DNA of 64,000 nt, from NCBI GenBank assembly GCA_003184365.1, contig NKYR01000009.1, positions 248,001 through 312,000 on the forward strand, read 5' to 3'. Origin of the DNA: Evernia prunastri (lineage: Eukaryota > Ascomycota > Lecanoromycetes > Lecanorales > Parmeliaceae). Under the pieces are notes generated by a model that worked only from the letters and a program-made list of their open reading frames with translations, was not told where the DNA came from and made no database searches. Below, piece by piece: positions 1-11,105 of the stretch (the first letter of the stretch is position 1; every line of letters begins with the position of its first letter). A program made the position numbers and the translations under genes.

Positions 1-706
1 GAGAGAGCGAATATTACGGCCATTAGGGCTGCATTGATATAAAGACTTTTGGTATTTCGTTCTCAGACATGCTCTGTAACAAGCTTTGACTATGAGCGGA
101 ATACAATTTTCCCAATGCTGGGAATGACATGCAGAGCCCTTCTCTGCGAGCCTCTCTCTACGAGCCTCATATACTCCGTCCACCTCCTAAGAACCCTTCC
201 CTCTTAATCCCCCTTCACTCTCCATCGACCCACAGGAGCAAACCCCGCAATTGAAAGAATCTGTCCGGTCCCTCTGACACCGCCCAAGCAACAGCGTAAA
301 ATACTCGGCCAGTTCTTAATGGAACCCTCTGATGCGTCCCTCTCCGCGCCTCCAAAATCGCAAGTGTTCAGCAAGGGGGATATACCACAGTCGAACCTGA
401 CAGAAAGCCAAGCTCGGTCGCGGGAAAATTGTTGAATTGCACTGTCTATTGGGCGCGTTGTTGTAAAGAAAAGAGAGAAGGAAACGCGATTTCGGTAAAG
501 GGCTTAATTTTTTGATAGGGCTGGTGAAGGATAGGCTAGGCTCAATTGGGTTGCGGGTTGATGTTCACACTGTTCCACAATTTACAAAAGGCAGCGTTCG
601 CTTCAGCGCTCTCTAACGATTTCATGAGCCATGACTTGTGTCCAAATGACCATTGATACCTCATAATCTCCAGCCACCGGCCGTCAAGGCCAACCACACC
701 TCAACA
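1..706. other. Upstream intergenic region
   Basis: No coding frame of interest is visible here. It is the 5' flank of the AP-1 mu gene and ends in a CA-rich stretch directly before its ATG (context caacaATGG, a good fungal start context). A pyrimidine-rich stretch lies around 170-240. I see no repeat or RNA gene. Confidence 0.5.
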
Positions 707-2653
707 ATGGCCTCCGCAGTCTTCTTCCTCGACCTCAAGGGCAAGGCAAGCTCTCCAGCACCACCTCCACCTCACCCACACCGCTGACAGCTGTCCCAGA
801 CCCTCCTAGCCCGAAACTACAGAGGCGACATCCCCATGTCCGCCGTTGAAAAGTTCCCCGTCCTCCTCTCCGAAGCCGAAGAAGAGAGCTCCGCCGTCCC
901 GCCCTGTTTCTCGGACGAGGGCATAAATGTATGTCCCCACGGCGAGGCGTTGCTATAGACGTTGAGGAACAATTCGCTAATGTTCCCTCGAGTACGGCTC
1001 GATAGTATCTCTACATCCGCCACAACAACCTCTACCTGCTCGCCCTCACAAAACGCAACACCAACGCCGCCGAAATTCTCCTTTTCCTGCACAAGATCGT
1101 CGAGGTCTTCACTGAATATTTCAAAGAACTGGAGGAGGAATCGATACGGGACAATTTCGTCATCATTTACGAGCTGCTGGATGAGATGATGGATTTTGGG
1201 TATCCGCAGACGACGGAGAGCAAGATATTACAGGAGTAGGTCTATCTCTTCGCTACATCTGTAATAGAAATGTGGACCATAGGATGATGGGACCATCCCA
1301 ATCGATAAGCGCTGACTTGAGGTCAATATATCCAGATACATCACACAAGAATCCCATAAACTCGAAATCCAAGCCCGGCCCCCCATCGCCGTCACCAACG
1401 CTGTCTCCTGGCGCAGCGAAGGAATTCGCTATCGCAAAAACGAAGTCTTCCTCGACGTCATCGAATCCTTGAACCTTCTCGTCTCCTCTACCGGCAACGT
1501 CCTGCGCTCTGAGATCCTTGGTGCCGTGAAATTGAAATGCTACCTCTCGGGGATGCCTGAACTAAGGCTTGGGTTGAACGATAAGGTTATGTTTGAGACG
1601 ACCGGAAGAGCGACAAGGGGGAAGGCTGTTGAGATGGAGGATGTCAAGTTTCACCAGTGTGTGCGGCTTTCGAGGTTTGAGAACGATAGGACGATTAGCT
1701 TTATACCACCGGATGGGGAGTTTGAGCTTATGAGTTATCGTCTGAATACGCAAGTAAAACCGTTGATTTGGGTGGAGAGTGATGTCAGGTCGCATTCGGG
1801 GTCGAGGATCGAGTTCACATTGAAGGTCGGGCTACTCTTGCCTAATTCAGAACTCGGTCACTGGGTTGGCCGAGACTCTGCTGACACAAGGAATCTCTAG
1901 GCGCGAGCGCAGTTCAAACGCCGCTCCACAGCCAACAACGTCGAAATCCTTGTCCCTGTCCCCGAAGACGCGGACTCACCCCGCTTCCGCACAAACATTG
2001 GCAGCGTTCATTACGCCCCGGAGAAAAGTGCTATAATATGGAAAATCAAGCAATTCGGTGGAGGAAAAGAGTTTCTCATGCGGGCTGAACTGGGCCTACC
2101 TTCAGTAAAAGGAGATGATGAACACGGAGGTGGTATGACCGGGGGTTTTGGGGGCAGCATGGGAGGTGCCGGTCAAGGTGGCAAGGGCAAGAGACCGATC
2201 AGTGTGAAATTCGAGATACCGTACTTCACGACAAGTGGGATCCAGGTGCGATACTTGAAGATCATAGAGCCTAAGGTAAGTCCCATCGCCATTCGTGCGC
2301 TTTTGCCGATCTGTACTTTACTGCTTATGCGTTTCTTCACACCCCGCGAAGCGATTGGCTATGCGTTCGTTCTGCACACCGCCGGTGCTCCGCACGGAAT
2401 CTTCCCTGCAGTGGCCCGTATTCTTCAGCTCCTTTCATCTGTTCGGGCTGTTGGACCGCAAGATCTTGCCAGCCACGAGGGTCGGCACGGTGCGATGGCC
2501 CGCAGATCCGTCCGAGGCTGTTTTGATTTTGTTCTGGTATGCGCTGTAACGCTAACGCATATCGCACGTTAGTTGCAATATCCCTCGCTTCCTTGGGTCA
2601 GATACATCACGCAGTCTGGGGATATAGCGGTTAGGTTGCCGGACGTCCAATGA
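707..2653 (+). CDS. apm1: AP-1 clathrin adaptor complex, mu subunit
   Basis: Medium chain of the AP-1 adaptor, which selects tyrosine-motif cargo for clathrin vesicles between the trans-Golgi and endosomes. The spliced model is six exons: 707-745, 800-928, 1006-1235, 1336-1825, 1901-2275 and 2573-2653. This gives 447 residues, the usual length for the family. The N-terminus (MASAVFFLDLKGK) is the longin-like domain. The mu-homology domain starts near residue 160 (TNAVSWRSEGIRYRKNEVFL) and the protein ends in LPWVRYITQSGDIAVRLP, as in fungal orthologues. A Gly-rich insert (GGGMTGGFGGSMGGAG) sits late in the mu-homology domain, where fungi often carry a loop. Intron 1 has a GC-AG boundary. Intron 3 uses the donor gtaggt at 1236, which restores the Glu-Tyr-Ile reading and avoids an apparent TAG. 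The last intron is long for this gene (297 nt). Orthology is recognised from conserved blocks. Confidence 0.95.
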
Positions 2654-3084
2654 AACCGGATGCGTGGCGTCTGGTGGCTGGCCTGGTTAGCTGAATGCAA
2701 TGTGTGGTAAAGCAGCAATGTTAGCGTAAATATGATAGCTTAAAACAGTTCATTAGATTCATACAGAACAAGGAACCTTCTCTTGATAACAAAATATCTT
2801 CTCACGAATCGTTAAGGGCTTGAGGGTACTAAGCAAGGTCCCAGCTTCCAAAAATCCACAGACAAGCATCATCCAGCGAAGCAAAAGTTGAAGCGTGAGT
2901 ACTAGTACTTTGTGCAAGAATTAGAAAGTCACGGCCAGCAAATACACGAAACAAAACAGTCAAGACAATACATCCCGCATTCATGTTCTTGCAACGGAGA
3001 AGGTCGACACATATGCGCAAGGAAATTCGTGAAAGATCTGACGGACAGATCCTTCAACATGGCCGTTCTGCCATAATTCAAAGA

Positions 3085-3884
3085 CTAATTGTAGAACGGA
3101 CCAAAAGCGCCATCTTGTAGACGATTCAACATGGCCGGATTAGATCCTTGAGGGTTTGTAGGATCATAGAATATAGTGACGACCATGCCTCTCTCGGCAA
3201 TATCTGGATTCAATGAGCTATATCCCATAAAAGTGTTGACCAGCCAGACTTACGACCCATAGGATACTGATATTGATGAGGACGCCATGCATTCGGCCGA
3301 ACATAGTTGGTGAGCACTGCCAGAAGTGCAGCTGGCGGTGCCGAGAAGGCTGCAAGAGCAATGAGAAGAGGTATGCTTCCAATTAGACCGGCCTGGATCC
3401 TAGGGCTTCCAGTCTGATAATCGTAGACGCCAGGTAGAAGCTGAGGCATCCAGCGAGGCGGGCCTGGAGCAGCGATGTGCTGACGATCGCCGGCGGCTGA
3501 GACGGCAGAGTAGGCACGCTGTGTGTTACTCAGTCGGACGTGGCGGAAGGTGAGAGGCCTCCAGCCTCCAGGATTCTGATATGCATGGGTTATGGTAGCA
3601 TCGAAAGGGACGACTAGTAGATGGGGCGTGTCCGGGTTTTGCGTGAAAACGGTTGCGGCACTGTAACGTTGCTGGAGGGAACGGCTAACGGGATCATTGG
3701 CCGCTACACGAGTGATGATGCCACCCATCCAATGGAAAAGCACACTCGATCCTCTATTGTACCCAGTCCTGATGTCAGGCGGTACCCAGAAGAGCTGTGG
3801 TCCACGCTGCGCTTGATAGTTGGGGGCGAGAGGGTCGATCCGAAAGTAGAAGCTCAGATTCGACATCGAATTAGCTCCGGCCAT
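3085..3884 (-). CDS. Hypothetical protein with one hydrophobic segment
   Basis: I do not recognise this protein. A 50-nt GT-AG intron (about 3198-3247) links the main exon, read from Met at 3884, to a short last exon. That exon ends with ...DGAFGPFYN and the stop at 3085-3087. The predicted protein is about 250 residues. The N-terminal half is Pro/Tyr-rich and soluble-looking. Near its C-terminus is one strongly hydrophobic stretch (GLIGSIPLLIALAAFSAPPA) that could be a membrane segment. The frame stays open upstream of the chosen Met back to a possible acceptor (ggttag) at about 3924, so an additional 5' exon is possible. I could not connect one in phase. It converges on the AP-1 mu gene with about 430 bp between the two stops. 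Confidence 0.55.
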
Positions 3885-4861
3885 GGCGGAGATGCCACTA
3901 GTATTCGAAATATATTGCTGCTGCTAACCGAAGTAGGTGAAAGAGGAGCTATTCGCTGAATCCTACGTTAATGGTCTCTTTTCTTTTCCCTCAAGCCTCC
4001 CTGAGCACCTGGACTTATAGGCGAGTCCACGAGCAGAGCCGCATCGAACCCGAGCCAAGAGTCCATGTTGAACTTAGTGAACGAGATTTCGTTGGTAACA
4101 TACTCAGCTTGTATGATCTGAGGAATTCTTCTACCGCGGCGTTGCGATTCGCTAATTGCTGTCACGCTTGGGAGCTTCGGTATAAGATGTGCAGTTTAGA
4201 GTGTGTCCGAGTCTCGGTCTTCGGAAATCTGCACGTCGTGAAAGGTGTCAGACGTGCATTTACAGTCGTCTCACGCCCACAACCATGACGATTGGGTGTG
4301 TGGGAAGGCCTGGAAGGGCTGCTGAAGGCTAACGATAGGCTTTCTCATCGGCACCGATGCGCTGTCCGCGAGAGCGAAAATGACCCCGCTCCCCAATATG
4401 GCAGCGAGCTTGTGTGTGGTTGGTGGACATGGTCGGCAGCGAAGTTTTTCTAGCCCCTATCGACTACTAGCATGTACCGTGGTCTGAGATTTTGCCACCC
4501 ATCGAATTGTCATCTGATCCAAAGATTGCATGATCAGTGGGCAGATAAGCCAGTCGTAGATAGCCCCAAACTATGAGTATGCCTTTGACACGAAAGCTGG
4601 GAACAGAGAAAGTATGGCCGTGGCTTCGTCTTGCTCATTGCTGGGTAGCTAGTTCGCTTCGTCAGCGATCTTTACCTAACGGCGGCTAGACAGTAATTAC
4701 TGACCACGGAGACGGGCCCAAGCTGGTGATAGAGAATCAAAACAGGTTGTGAAGTCTTGGAACTGGAGCCGATAGGCTAGCAGTCATCTAAGGCAAAAAG
4801 CACTTTCAGCGAGGGAGCTCGAGGTGGGGATCCCCGTCCATTAAGTATTCAGTGCTTAGCC

Positions 4862-5015
4862 GGCGGTCCTCCTCCGTCCGACTGCAGCAAAGTTCTATGG
4901 GACTAGGATTGTCTGCTATAAGTTTGCCTGAATTTGCAGAGCCTCTTTTTCGGAGTCGCAATTTTCAGGCAAATAGATAATAAGACCTATCAGCGACTCG
5001 GACGGAAGGCTCACA
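4862..5015. repeat. Imperfect inverted repeat, MITE-like foldback
   Basis: A perfect 10-bp inverted pair (TTTGCCTGAA at 4923-4932, TTCAGGCAAA at 4964-4973) sits inside a wider imperfect one. CCTCCGTCCGACTGC at about 4869-4883 is matched by GCGACTCGGACGGAAGG at about 4993-5009. The two arms therefore fold back over roughly 60 bp each around a spacer of about 31 bp. This layout fits a small foldback/MITE-type element or a degraded terminal-inverted-repeat footprint. No target-site duplication is obvious. Confidence 0.4.
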
Positions 5016-5728
5016 ACTCATCATTTCTATAGCTGGCTTTGATAGGTGCACTGCCACGACTCCTCTTCTTCGACGGGTGCACTAAAAAGGGTAATGGAAG
5101 GATCGTGCTTGCACCGAATGCCACATCGCTGTTGAGCACGCGGTAGAGCGCATCAGTCGTAAGTCCCACCCTTCCGCCGCTCCGACATGCACTTGGTCAG
5201 CTGCTTCGTGGATTCTCACCTGCGGGCATCGTGCGTTGTCATCGTTAGATGGTGGACAACCCACAGTATGAATGGCTTTCAGTCCTCTGGGGTACAAGTT
5301 ACTTCGCTCTCCGTGCATCACGACGCATCGCTGACGCGTGCTTTTAGCATAGTATTCTGACCCGTGTGATCATAGAAAGAGTCAACGACACGTGTACTCA
5401 TGGATGGGAGGCACAAGATATATGAAAAATTAGGAACTGAATGAATGGTGGTGACGTGACCATACAGTCTACAGACGATCCTTTAGACTGAAGAAAAGGA
5501 GTCGCAGGATCGACACAGCCTTGCGGAAAGTAACTATCATTGCAGATAGTCTGGGTGAAGATTGACCAACGGGAACCCTCAGCCCGTGGCTGAGAACGCA
5601 CTGTGTATGCTTGAAGAGGGTGTTAGATGTCAGTTGAAAAGGCGTGTTCAAGGATCCGACTGCTTAAGAAGTTGAATGTTGTCCTAACAGTGTTGGATGG
5701 GGTTTGATACAGACGTGTCTTAGGAGAA

Positions 5729-5756
5729 AGTAGGTCGACAGAAGGGTCGACCTACT
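5729..5756. repeat. Perfect 11-bp hairpin
   Basis: AGTAGGTCGAC (5729-5739) and its exact reverse complement GTCGACCTACT (5746-5756) flank a 6-nt loop AGAAGG. It lies in gene-free DNA about 1 kb upstream of NOB1. It could be a palindromic protein-binding site or a structural remnant of a mobile element. The sequence alone does not decide. Confidence 0.6.
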
Positions 5757-6765
5757 ACTAGGCCTGCCACCACGGATGGCCAATACCATCGCTAATAAAA
5801 AGCCTTCTCTGTATCATCAGGTTGGCAAAGCTGGATGGTGGCATTATATTGAGCTCAATGGTCGATGAGCCGTGCTCCATTATCGGTATCGACCAACAGC
5901 TGGGTATCAGACTCAAGGGGTTGCCGAAAGCAGAGAGACTGTTCCTGACGGTATCTTCAAGGTCCAGCAATTGACAGCTTTAGATGAAAGTGATATATCG
6001 TGGAGTACCCAAGCGTTGTAAGTGAAGCAGACAGGGGGCCTGGGTGTGGGATCATTAGGTGTTGTCTGCTGATACGGAGTACCAGGCTCCCTCTTCCTTG
6101 TCAATTGCTATCACGACTACAAATTCTTGGCAGCAGGTCCCAGCAGTGTGTACTCCCTTCTATATCCTTGACAGAGTCTAGGAATGCCCAGACTGAGCCA
6201 GTCAGGGCTGGGAGATGGGCTTTGAAGCGCGATAGCCGAGGACGAGGCTGCGAGAATGTTGCTAGGGGAAGGAAGGCTCAAGATGGAGGTTAAGAATGAT
6301 TATGTGTGGTTGGCAGATGGATCTATATGCTCTGCACCGAGGGAGACGGACGTTGTCGGTCATGAATTTTGACTTTGATGGCCCAAGCCTCAAGGGCAGG
6401 AGCGAATTGGTGTATTTTAAAATGCTACCTAAGGTAGTCGCAAAACATACGGCGCTATAAAATCTCTTGAAATGATCTCTAACTTCTTCTTCTATCCCGA
6501 ATTTCTTCAGCCTAAGAAGCATAGTAATTACTCTGTTATGGAATGTGAAATATGGAAGCTATCGCTCTAAAAAAAAAGAGAGTTTCATGATCCGATCTGA
6601 CTTCCAACTCCAACTGCACTTTTAACTGGCTACTACCTAAAATCTTTACATGTTCAAGTGCCCCCAATTTACTATCTCATTTCTCAAGATCTATCACCCT
6701 CTTGAACATCGACTTGCTCAAAATTCCATCCCCAGTTCCACCCATTTGGGTAAAGAGTTCCGGAA

Positions 6766-8112
6766 ATGTTATCGGAAATGACTCCAAACAAGCATGTGCA
6801 TACGATAGTCTTGGATGCAGGACCGCTATTAAAAAACGAGCCCACAGTCTCAACTTTGATCAGCCAGTGCGAGCATCTTCTTACCGTTCCTTCTGTTCTA
6901 GCCGAAATAAAGGACAAGAATGCCCGCTCCCGGATAGAGACAACTCTTCTGCCCTTTTTGACCATCAGGAGTCCGAGCGACAGAAGTCTCCGATTTGTTA
7001 CCGATTTCTCGAGAAAGACAGGGGACCTGGCAGTTTTGTCCAAGGCTGATTTGCTTTGCCTGGCGCTGACATATGAACTGGAGTGCGAGCGGAATGGGGG
7101 TGATTGGAGGATTAGGAATGCTCCTGGCCAAAAAGGGATCAACGGCTCTCCACCAAGGAAGGAACAGGCTGCGCCTGTGAATGCATCAGAAGCGGCAAAT
7201 CAGTCATCGATCATAGGAATTCAGCCAACCGGAGACACTGAAGGCTCCCAGGAGCCAAACATGGTTACAACGTTCGAAGCTGCAGGCAGGGATCAAGGCT
7301 GCTTACCACCCGATAGTCAGGACGCTACCAAGGCAGATGAAGCTAAGGCTGCGTCCGAAGGCGTAAGCAATCTCAGAATTATAGACGAAGATTCGCAGCG
7401 AAATAGTACTTCAGCATCAGGCCCGGACTTGACGAGAGTAGAGCAGATTGAGGCAAACTCGGATTCCTCGGACTCAGAAGGCTGGATCACTCCAAAGAAC
7501 GTGGAGAGACACCAAGCACAAGACATCACTGGATCCACAATGCCGATCCCAGAGGACCAGCAGATCCAAGTGGCCTTGCTAAGTGGAGATTTTGCAATGC
7601 AAAACGTAAGTCTCCAAATAGGTCTGAACCTGCTGTCCCCCTCTCTACAAAGAGTCCGGAATATAAGGACCTACATTCTACGATGTCATGCATGCTTCAC
7701 GAAGGAAAAGAACATGTCCAAGCAGTTCTGTTCAAAATGCGGAAAACCGACTCTGACAAGAGTTTCATGCTCAACAAATCTAAAGGGCGAGTTCAAGATC
7801 CATCTAAAGAAGAACATGCAGTGGAATCACAGAGGAGATCGTTTCAGCATCCCAAAGCCAGTGCCAGGGGCTGCTAATGGCAAAGTGGGTCAGGGCAGGG
7901 GAGGCGGAAAGGGTGGCTGGGGCCAGGAACTAATTCTTGCCGAGGATCAGAAGGAATATCTACGTGCCTTGAACGGCCGAAGTAAGAAAAAGGAAACGGA
8001 TCTGATGGACGACGATTATCTACCTAGCATACTAACAGGGGATAGGGGCAAAGCTGGTGGAAGGCCGAAAATTGGGGCAGGGCGGAATGTCAATTCGAAG
8101 AAGAGGATCTAA
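6766..8112 (+). CDS. NOB1: NOB1, 20S pre-rRNA D-site endonuclease
   Basis: NOB1 cuts 20S pre-rRNA at site D in the cytoplasm to make the mature 3' end of 18S rRNA. It is a single exon of 448 residues. The PIN nuclease domain is at the N-terminus with the acidic residues in place: Asp17 in VLDAGPLL, Glu47 in LAEIKD, Asp87 in TGDLAVLS and Asp95 in KADLLCLA. A zinc ribbon follows at residues 307-325 (C-H-A-C, then C-S-K-C eleven residues on), and the C-terminus has the family block KNMQWNHRGDRFSIP. The region between (about 120-270) is low-complexity, as usual. The first Met is chosen; Met5 (6778) is an equally good start. A GTAAGT-like string at about 7605 lies in an open frame and is not treated as an intron. 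The gene converges on NOP10. Confidence 0.95.
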   Translation: MLSEMTPNKHVHTIVLDAGPLLKNEPTVSTLISQCEHLLTVPSVLAEIKDKNARSRIETTLLPFLTIRSPSDRSLRFVTDFSRKTGDLAVLSKADLLCLALTYELECERNGGDWRIRNAPGQKGINGSPPRKEQAAPVNASEAANQSSIIGIQPTGDTEGSQEPNMVTTFEAAGRDQGCLPPDSQDATKADEAKAASEGVSNLRIIDEDSQRNSTSASGPDLTRVEQIEANSDSSDSEGWITPKNVERHQAQDITGSTMPIPEDQQIQVALLSGDFAMQNVSLQIGLNLLSPSLQRVRNIRTYILRCHACFTKEKNMSKQFCSKCGKPTLTRVSCSTNLKGEFKIHLKKNMQWNHRGDRFSIPKPVPGAANGKVGQGRGGGKGGWGQELILAEDQKEYLRALNGRSKKKETDLMDDDYLPSILTGDRGKAGGRPKIGAGRNVNSKKRI

Positions 8113-8414
8113 TGACAGAGATCAATCACAACCCATGAGTGTGTAGACTTCATGCACTTCCAGTCATTGATGGACATTAGAGACTGAATGGCGGCGTATT
8201 GTTGTTTGTTTTTTCTTTGGAATCAAGCCACGACAGGATGATGCCGGTCCTTTAAACACCCTCGAACAGAGTAGTGCGACAGCAGTAGGTTCTGCATCAC
8301 AGAAACGCGGGCACATCTGAGCTGTCCACCCACAGCCCATCCTCACTACTTCATTGGTATAATGCCCATCGAGAACCTCGGTAACGCCCTGACTCCTTGC
8401 AATCCTCGTAGCCC

Positions 8415-8793
8415 TTATGCTCCCAAGACCTTCTCGTTCTCTGCTTCGAGTCAGAATCTCTTCCTTTTCTGTAAAGTAAGCAGGCACTCACGGTTCTGTG
8501 TCAAGAGCAGTCCATAGCGTTTCTTAAGAGTCACTCGATGTCCTGCAAGTTTCGCACTCCGTCAGCTACTACTCATCTCCCGGAGCGTGGATGGAGAAGC
8601 TGGCCGTACTCGAATACTTGTCGTCGGGACTGAACCGGGCTGGATGTGCTGACTTGGTCACCTCGCCCGCTTGGACCTGTAGGGAATCGACAATGTCAGC
8701 GAATACAGAGTCGCTGCGGGAGAAGAAGTCGCAGACCTTATTGAGAGTGTACAGTCGCTTTCCATTAGCATCTAGTGTGTACATGAGATGCAT
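8415..8793 (-). CDS. NOP10: NOP10, H/ACA snoRNP subunit
   Basis: A small core protein of H/ACA ribonucleoproteins, which bridges the pseudouridine synthase Cbf5 and Nhp2 for rRNA pseudouridylation. Four exons are deduced by splice signals: 8737-8793, 8610-8676, 8492-8542 and 8415-8440. They join in phase to 67 codons (66 residues), the family's normal length. Exon 1 begins MHLMYTLDANGKRLYTL. Exon 2 carries GEVTKSAHPARFSPDDKYS. Exon 3 carries RHRVTLKKRYGLLLTQ. The 26-nt last exon gives a short tail ending in LGA. All introns are GT-AG. The first two blocks are near-diagnostic for NOP10. The only uncertain part is the tiny last exon. The gene runs towards NOB1 and diverges from the glucosyltransferase gene. 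Confidence 0.92.
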
Positions 8794-9007
8794 CTTAGGC
8801 GAGAGCTTGTGGATTCGTTACTCTTGTTCTGGTTGGCTGGTGGTCTGGAGATTCAAAAATGGCTTGCCGGCGCTCAAATTATTCAGTTGGGGGCCAGAAC
8901 TTTTCTTGGCGTCGCAACCTCCGCAACCTACAACATACGCCCACTCCATGGGGCAAATCTACGCAGTCCATTGAGGGAGTGGTGACCCTCGGTGCTATAC
9001 TACAGAG
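8794..9007. promoter_or_regulatory. Shared intergenic promoter NOP10 / glucosyltransferase
   Basis: Only 214 bp separate the start codons of the divergently transcribed NOP10 and ceramide glucosyltransferase genes, so both promoters must lie here. I see no clear TATA box. The call rests on gene layout alone. Confidence 0.5.
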
Positions 9008-10646
9008 ATGCTCTCGGATTATATAGCCATTGCCTGTCTGGTATGGTATTTCCTCGTTCTCACCGTCTGTGCAATAGGCGTCTTCCAAGTGTACTGATAC
9101 CTCACAGTCACCCAACCATGATGCCAGCTGACCGGGGTGCAGACGACGGAATTATCTGAGAACGCCTGCACCATCTGTTTCTAATACCATACCAATTGCA
9201 CAAGTTCCCCATGTGACTATCATACGTCCCGTAAAAGGCATTGAGCCCTACCTTTACGAATGCCTCGCCGCGACCTTCAACCAGACCTATCCGAGGGAGA
9301 GATTGACAATCTACTTTTGCATCTCATCACGTCTTGATCCCGCTTTCTCAATTCTGGAGCGTGTTGTAGCGGACTACCACGGCTTTGATGTCGGGATACT
9401 CGTGGAAGAGGAGGATCCGAACCTCTCGGGTCGAGATGGAAAGGTTGGGAATCTGGGACCGAATCCTAAGATTAGGAACATGAGCAGGGCATACCGGGAG
9501 GCCAAGGGGGATATCGTGTGGATTATAGACTGCAATGTTTGGGTCAGTCCGCCAGTTGCTGGGCGGATGGTGGATCTTCTCTGCGGTTTCACGCCTACGG
9601 CTCCTGGACGGAAATATAAATTCGTGCACCAGCTACCCCTGGTCGTGGATGTCTCATCTACCGCCTCCGCGGTTGCAAGTAACAATCTTTCCTCCGGTCC
9701 TCCGGTGTCTATGGTTCCCATGGTCCCAACGAACAGAGCAGGTGGCCTCCTCGACGAGCTCTTCCTCTCTACCTCCCATGCGAAATTCTACACTGCAATT
9801 GCTACCGTCGCCATTGCGCCTTGTACAGTGGGGAAATCGAACATGTTCCGGCGGTCACATCTGAATTCTTTGACTACTGCCTCATCAACCTCTCCGTATA
9901 ACACCAATCCTGGCGAGCAACATCAAGGCATCGATTTCTTTAGCGACAATATCTGCGAAGACCATCTGATTGGAGATTTGCTCTGGCGCTCTCCCGTACC
10001 CCAGGCAGTTGAAGACCTGGCAGGTTGCGAAGGCGAAGATCCTTCCGCTGTATCGGGGTACACACAGAGGGCAAAGACTACGTGGGGCAATCATGGGCTC
10101 CTCTCGCCGCACCCTTCGAATCTATGCACACAGCCTGTCGCCAACACATCCTTGATATCCTACATTGACCGCCGCACCCGCTGGCTGCGTGTGAGAAAAT
10201 TTACCGTTCCGATGGCTACGCTCGTAGAACCGGGCACTGAATCGCTATTGTGCTCAGCCTACGGCGCATGGGGCCTCACCACTCTCCCATGGTGCCATCA
10301 CACACTTGGTATACCACAGACCTGGCTTGCGTTTTTCGCTATATATCTCTCGAGCATCATCGTGTGGGCGACAGTCGACCGCTATGTCTGGAGCATGTTA
10401 CAACACGGCGGTACCTCAGATGCCGAACGGCCATCCTTTGGCCGGACGAGAGGCGGGATCAGAGGGCTGGGAGAGTGGATAATCACCTGGCTAGGCAGAG
10501 AACTGCTAGCGTTTCCAATATGGGGGTGGGCCTTTTTTGGGGGTGTAACTGTCGTATGGAGGGGGAGGAAATTTTGGGTGGGGATGGATATGAGGGTGCA
10601 CGAAATCGAAGGTGAAGAAGGCGATGCCGGAAAGAGGAGGGATTGA
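9008..10646 (+). CDS. Ceramide glucosyltransferase (GT21)
   Basis: Transfers glucose from UDP-glucose to ceramide, forming glucosylceramide on Golgi/ER membranes; in fungi this lipid supports hyphal growth. Exon 1 (9008-9090) encodes a membrane anchor (IAIACLVWYFLVLTVCAIGVF). A 52-nt intron (9091-9142) joins it in phase to exon 2 (9143-10646), giving 528 residues. The GT-A fold starts at VTIIRPVKGIEPYLYECL. Family motifs are IIDCNVWVS (Asp157), the ED pair in NICEDHLIGD (Asp291) and RRTRW at 361-365, the RxxRW signature. C-terminal hydrophobic segments follow (around TWLAFFAIYLSSIIVWATV). The frame of exon 2 opens upstream of any ATG, which is why an upstream exon is needed; the anchor exon fits. 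Confidence 0.92.
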
Positions 10647-11105
10647 AAGTAGTAGAAGAGTATGGTACCGCTTTTGGACTGGGTGCAGAGCAAAAATCTG
10701 CTGCTGCGCATGTATATACCTTGGTAAACAAAAATACACTTTCGCACGATAGCTCTTCTCTCCACAGATGAGATGAGGGACCGACGCCCTTAACGCAAAA
10801 ATCTCACAGACGCCATCGTCGCCTTTGTCTGAACACACCGCTATACCCGCCCTCTCACGCCCAAGCCTCCAGCAATCTGCACCCCCCATCATTTCTCCTG
10901 CGAAAGCGCTCACTATCCCCAGCGTCCGCAATCCCCCGGCGTCTCCACACATCTGAAATTGTTAACAACGTCACAAACCACCAGAGCGAACATCTCGCAG
11001 CCCGAGTCTCCGCGCATCCCGACGAGGTTCCCGCCGTATCCCTCCCCGGCGACTTTCCCCTATGGGTGAACAAGCACCTGTTGCGGTCCGGGGGGTCCCC
11101 ACTGG
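10647..11105. other. Intergenic region between convergent genes
   Basis: This is the 3' flank of the glucosyltransferase gene. A minus-strand frame (from 10952) is open here but runs into the 3' end of the glucosyltransferase coding region in antisense. I do not call it a gene, although it could hold an alternative last exon of the next minus-strand gene. Confidence 0.4.

Larger units (their letters stand above)
3885..6765. other. 2.9 kb gene-free region
   Basis: All six frames contain only short overlapping ORFs without coding character on either strand. Two local structures stand out and are listed separately: an imperfect inverted repeat around 4862-5015 and a perfect 11-bp hairpin at 5729-5756. 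The last 150 bp (6600-6765) are AT-richer and are presumably the NOB1 promoter and leader. Confidence 0.5.

Noticed and set aside
2078..2572. 164-codon frame in the AP-1 mu gene taken as a separate ORF
   Set aside because: It is exon 5 read through into the following 297-nt intron; splicing at 2276/2573 gives the conserved C-terminus.
10506..10952. 148-codon minus-strand frame overlapping the glucosyltransferase 3' end
   Set aside because: It is antisense to a conserved gene over half its length and has no recognisable protein character.
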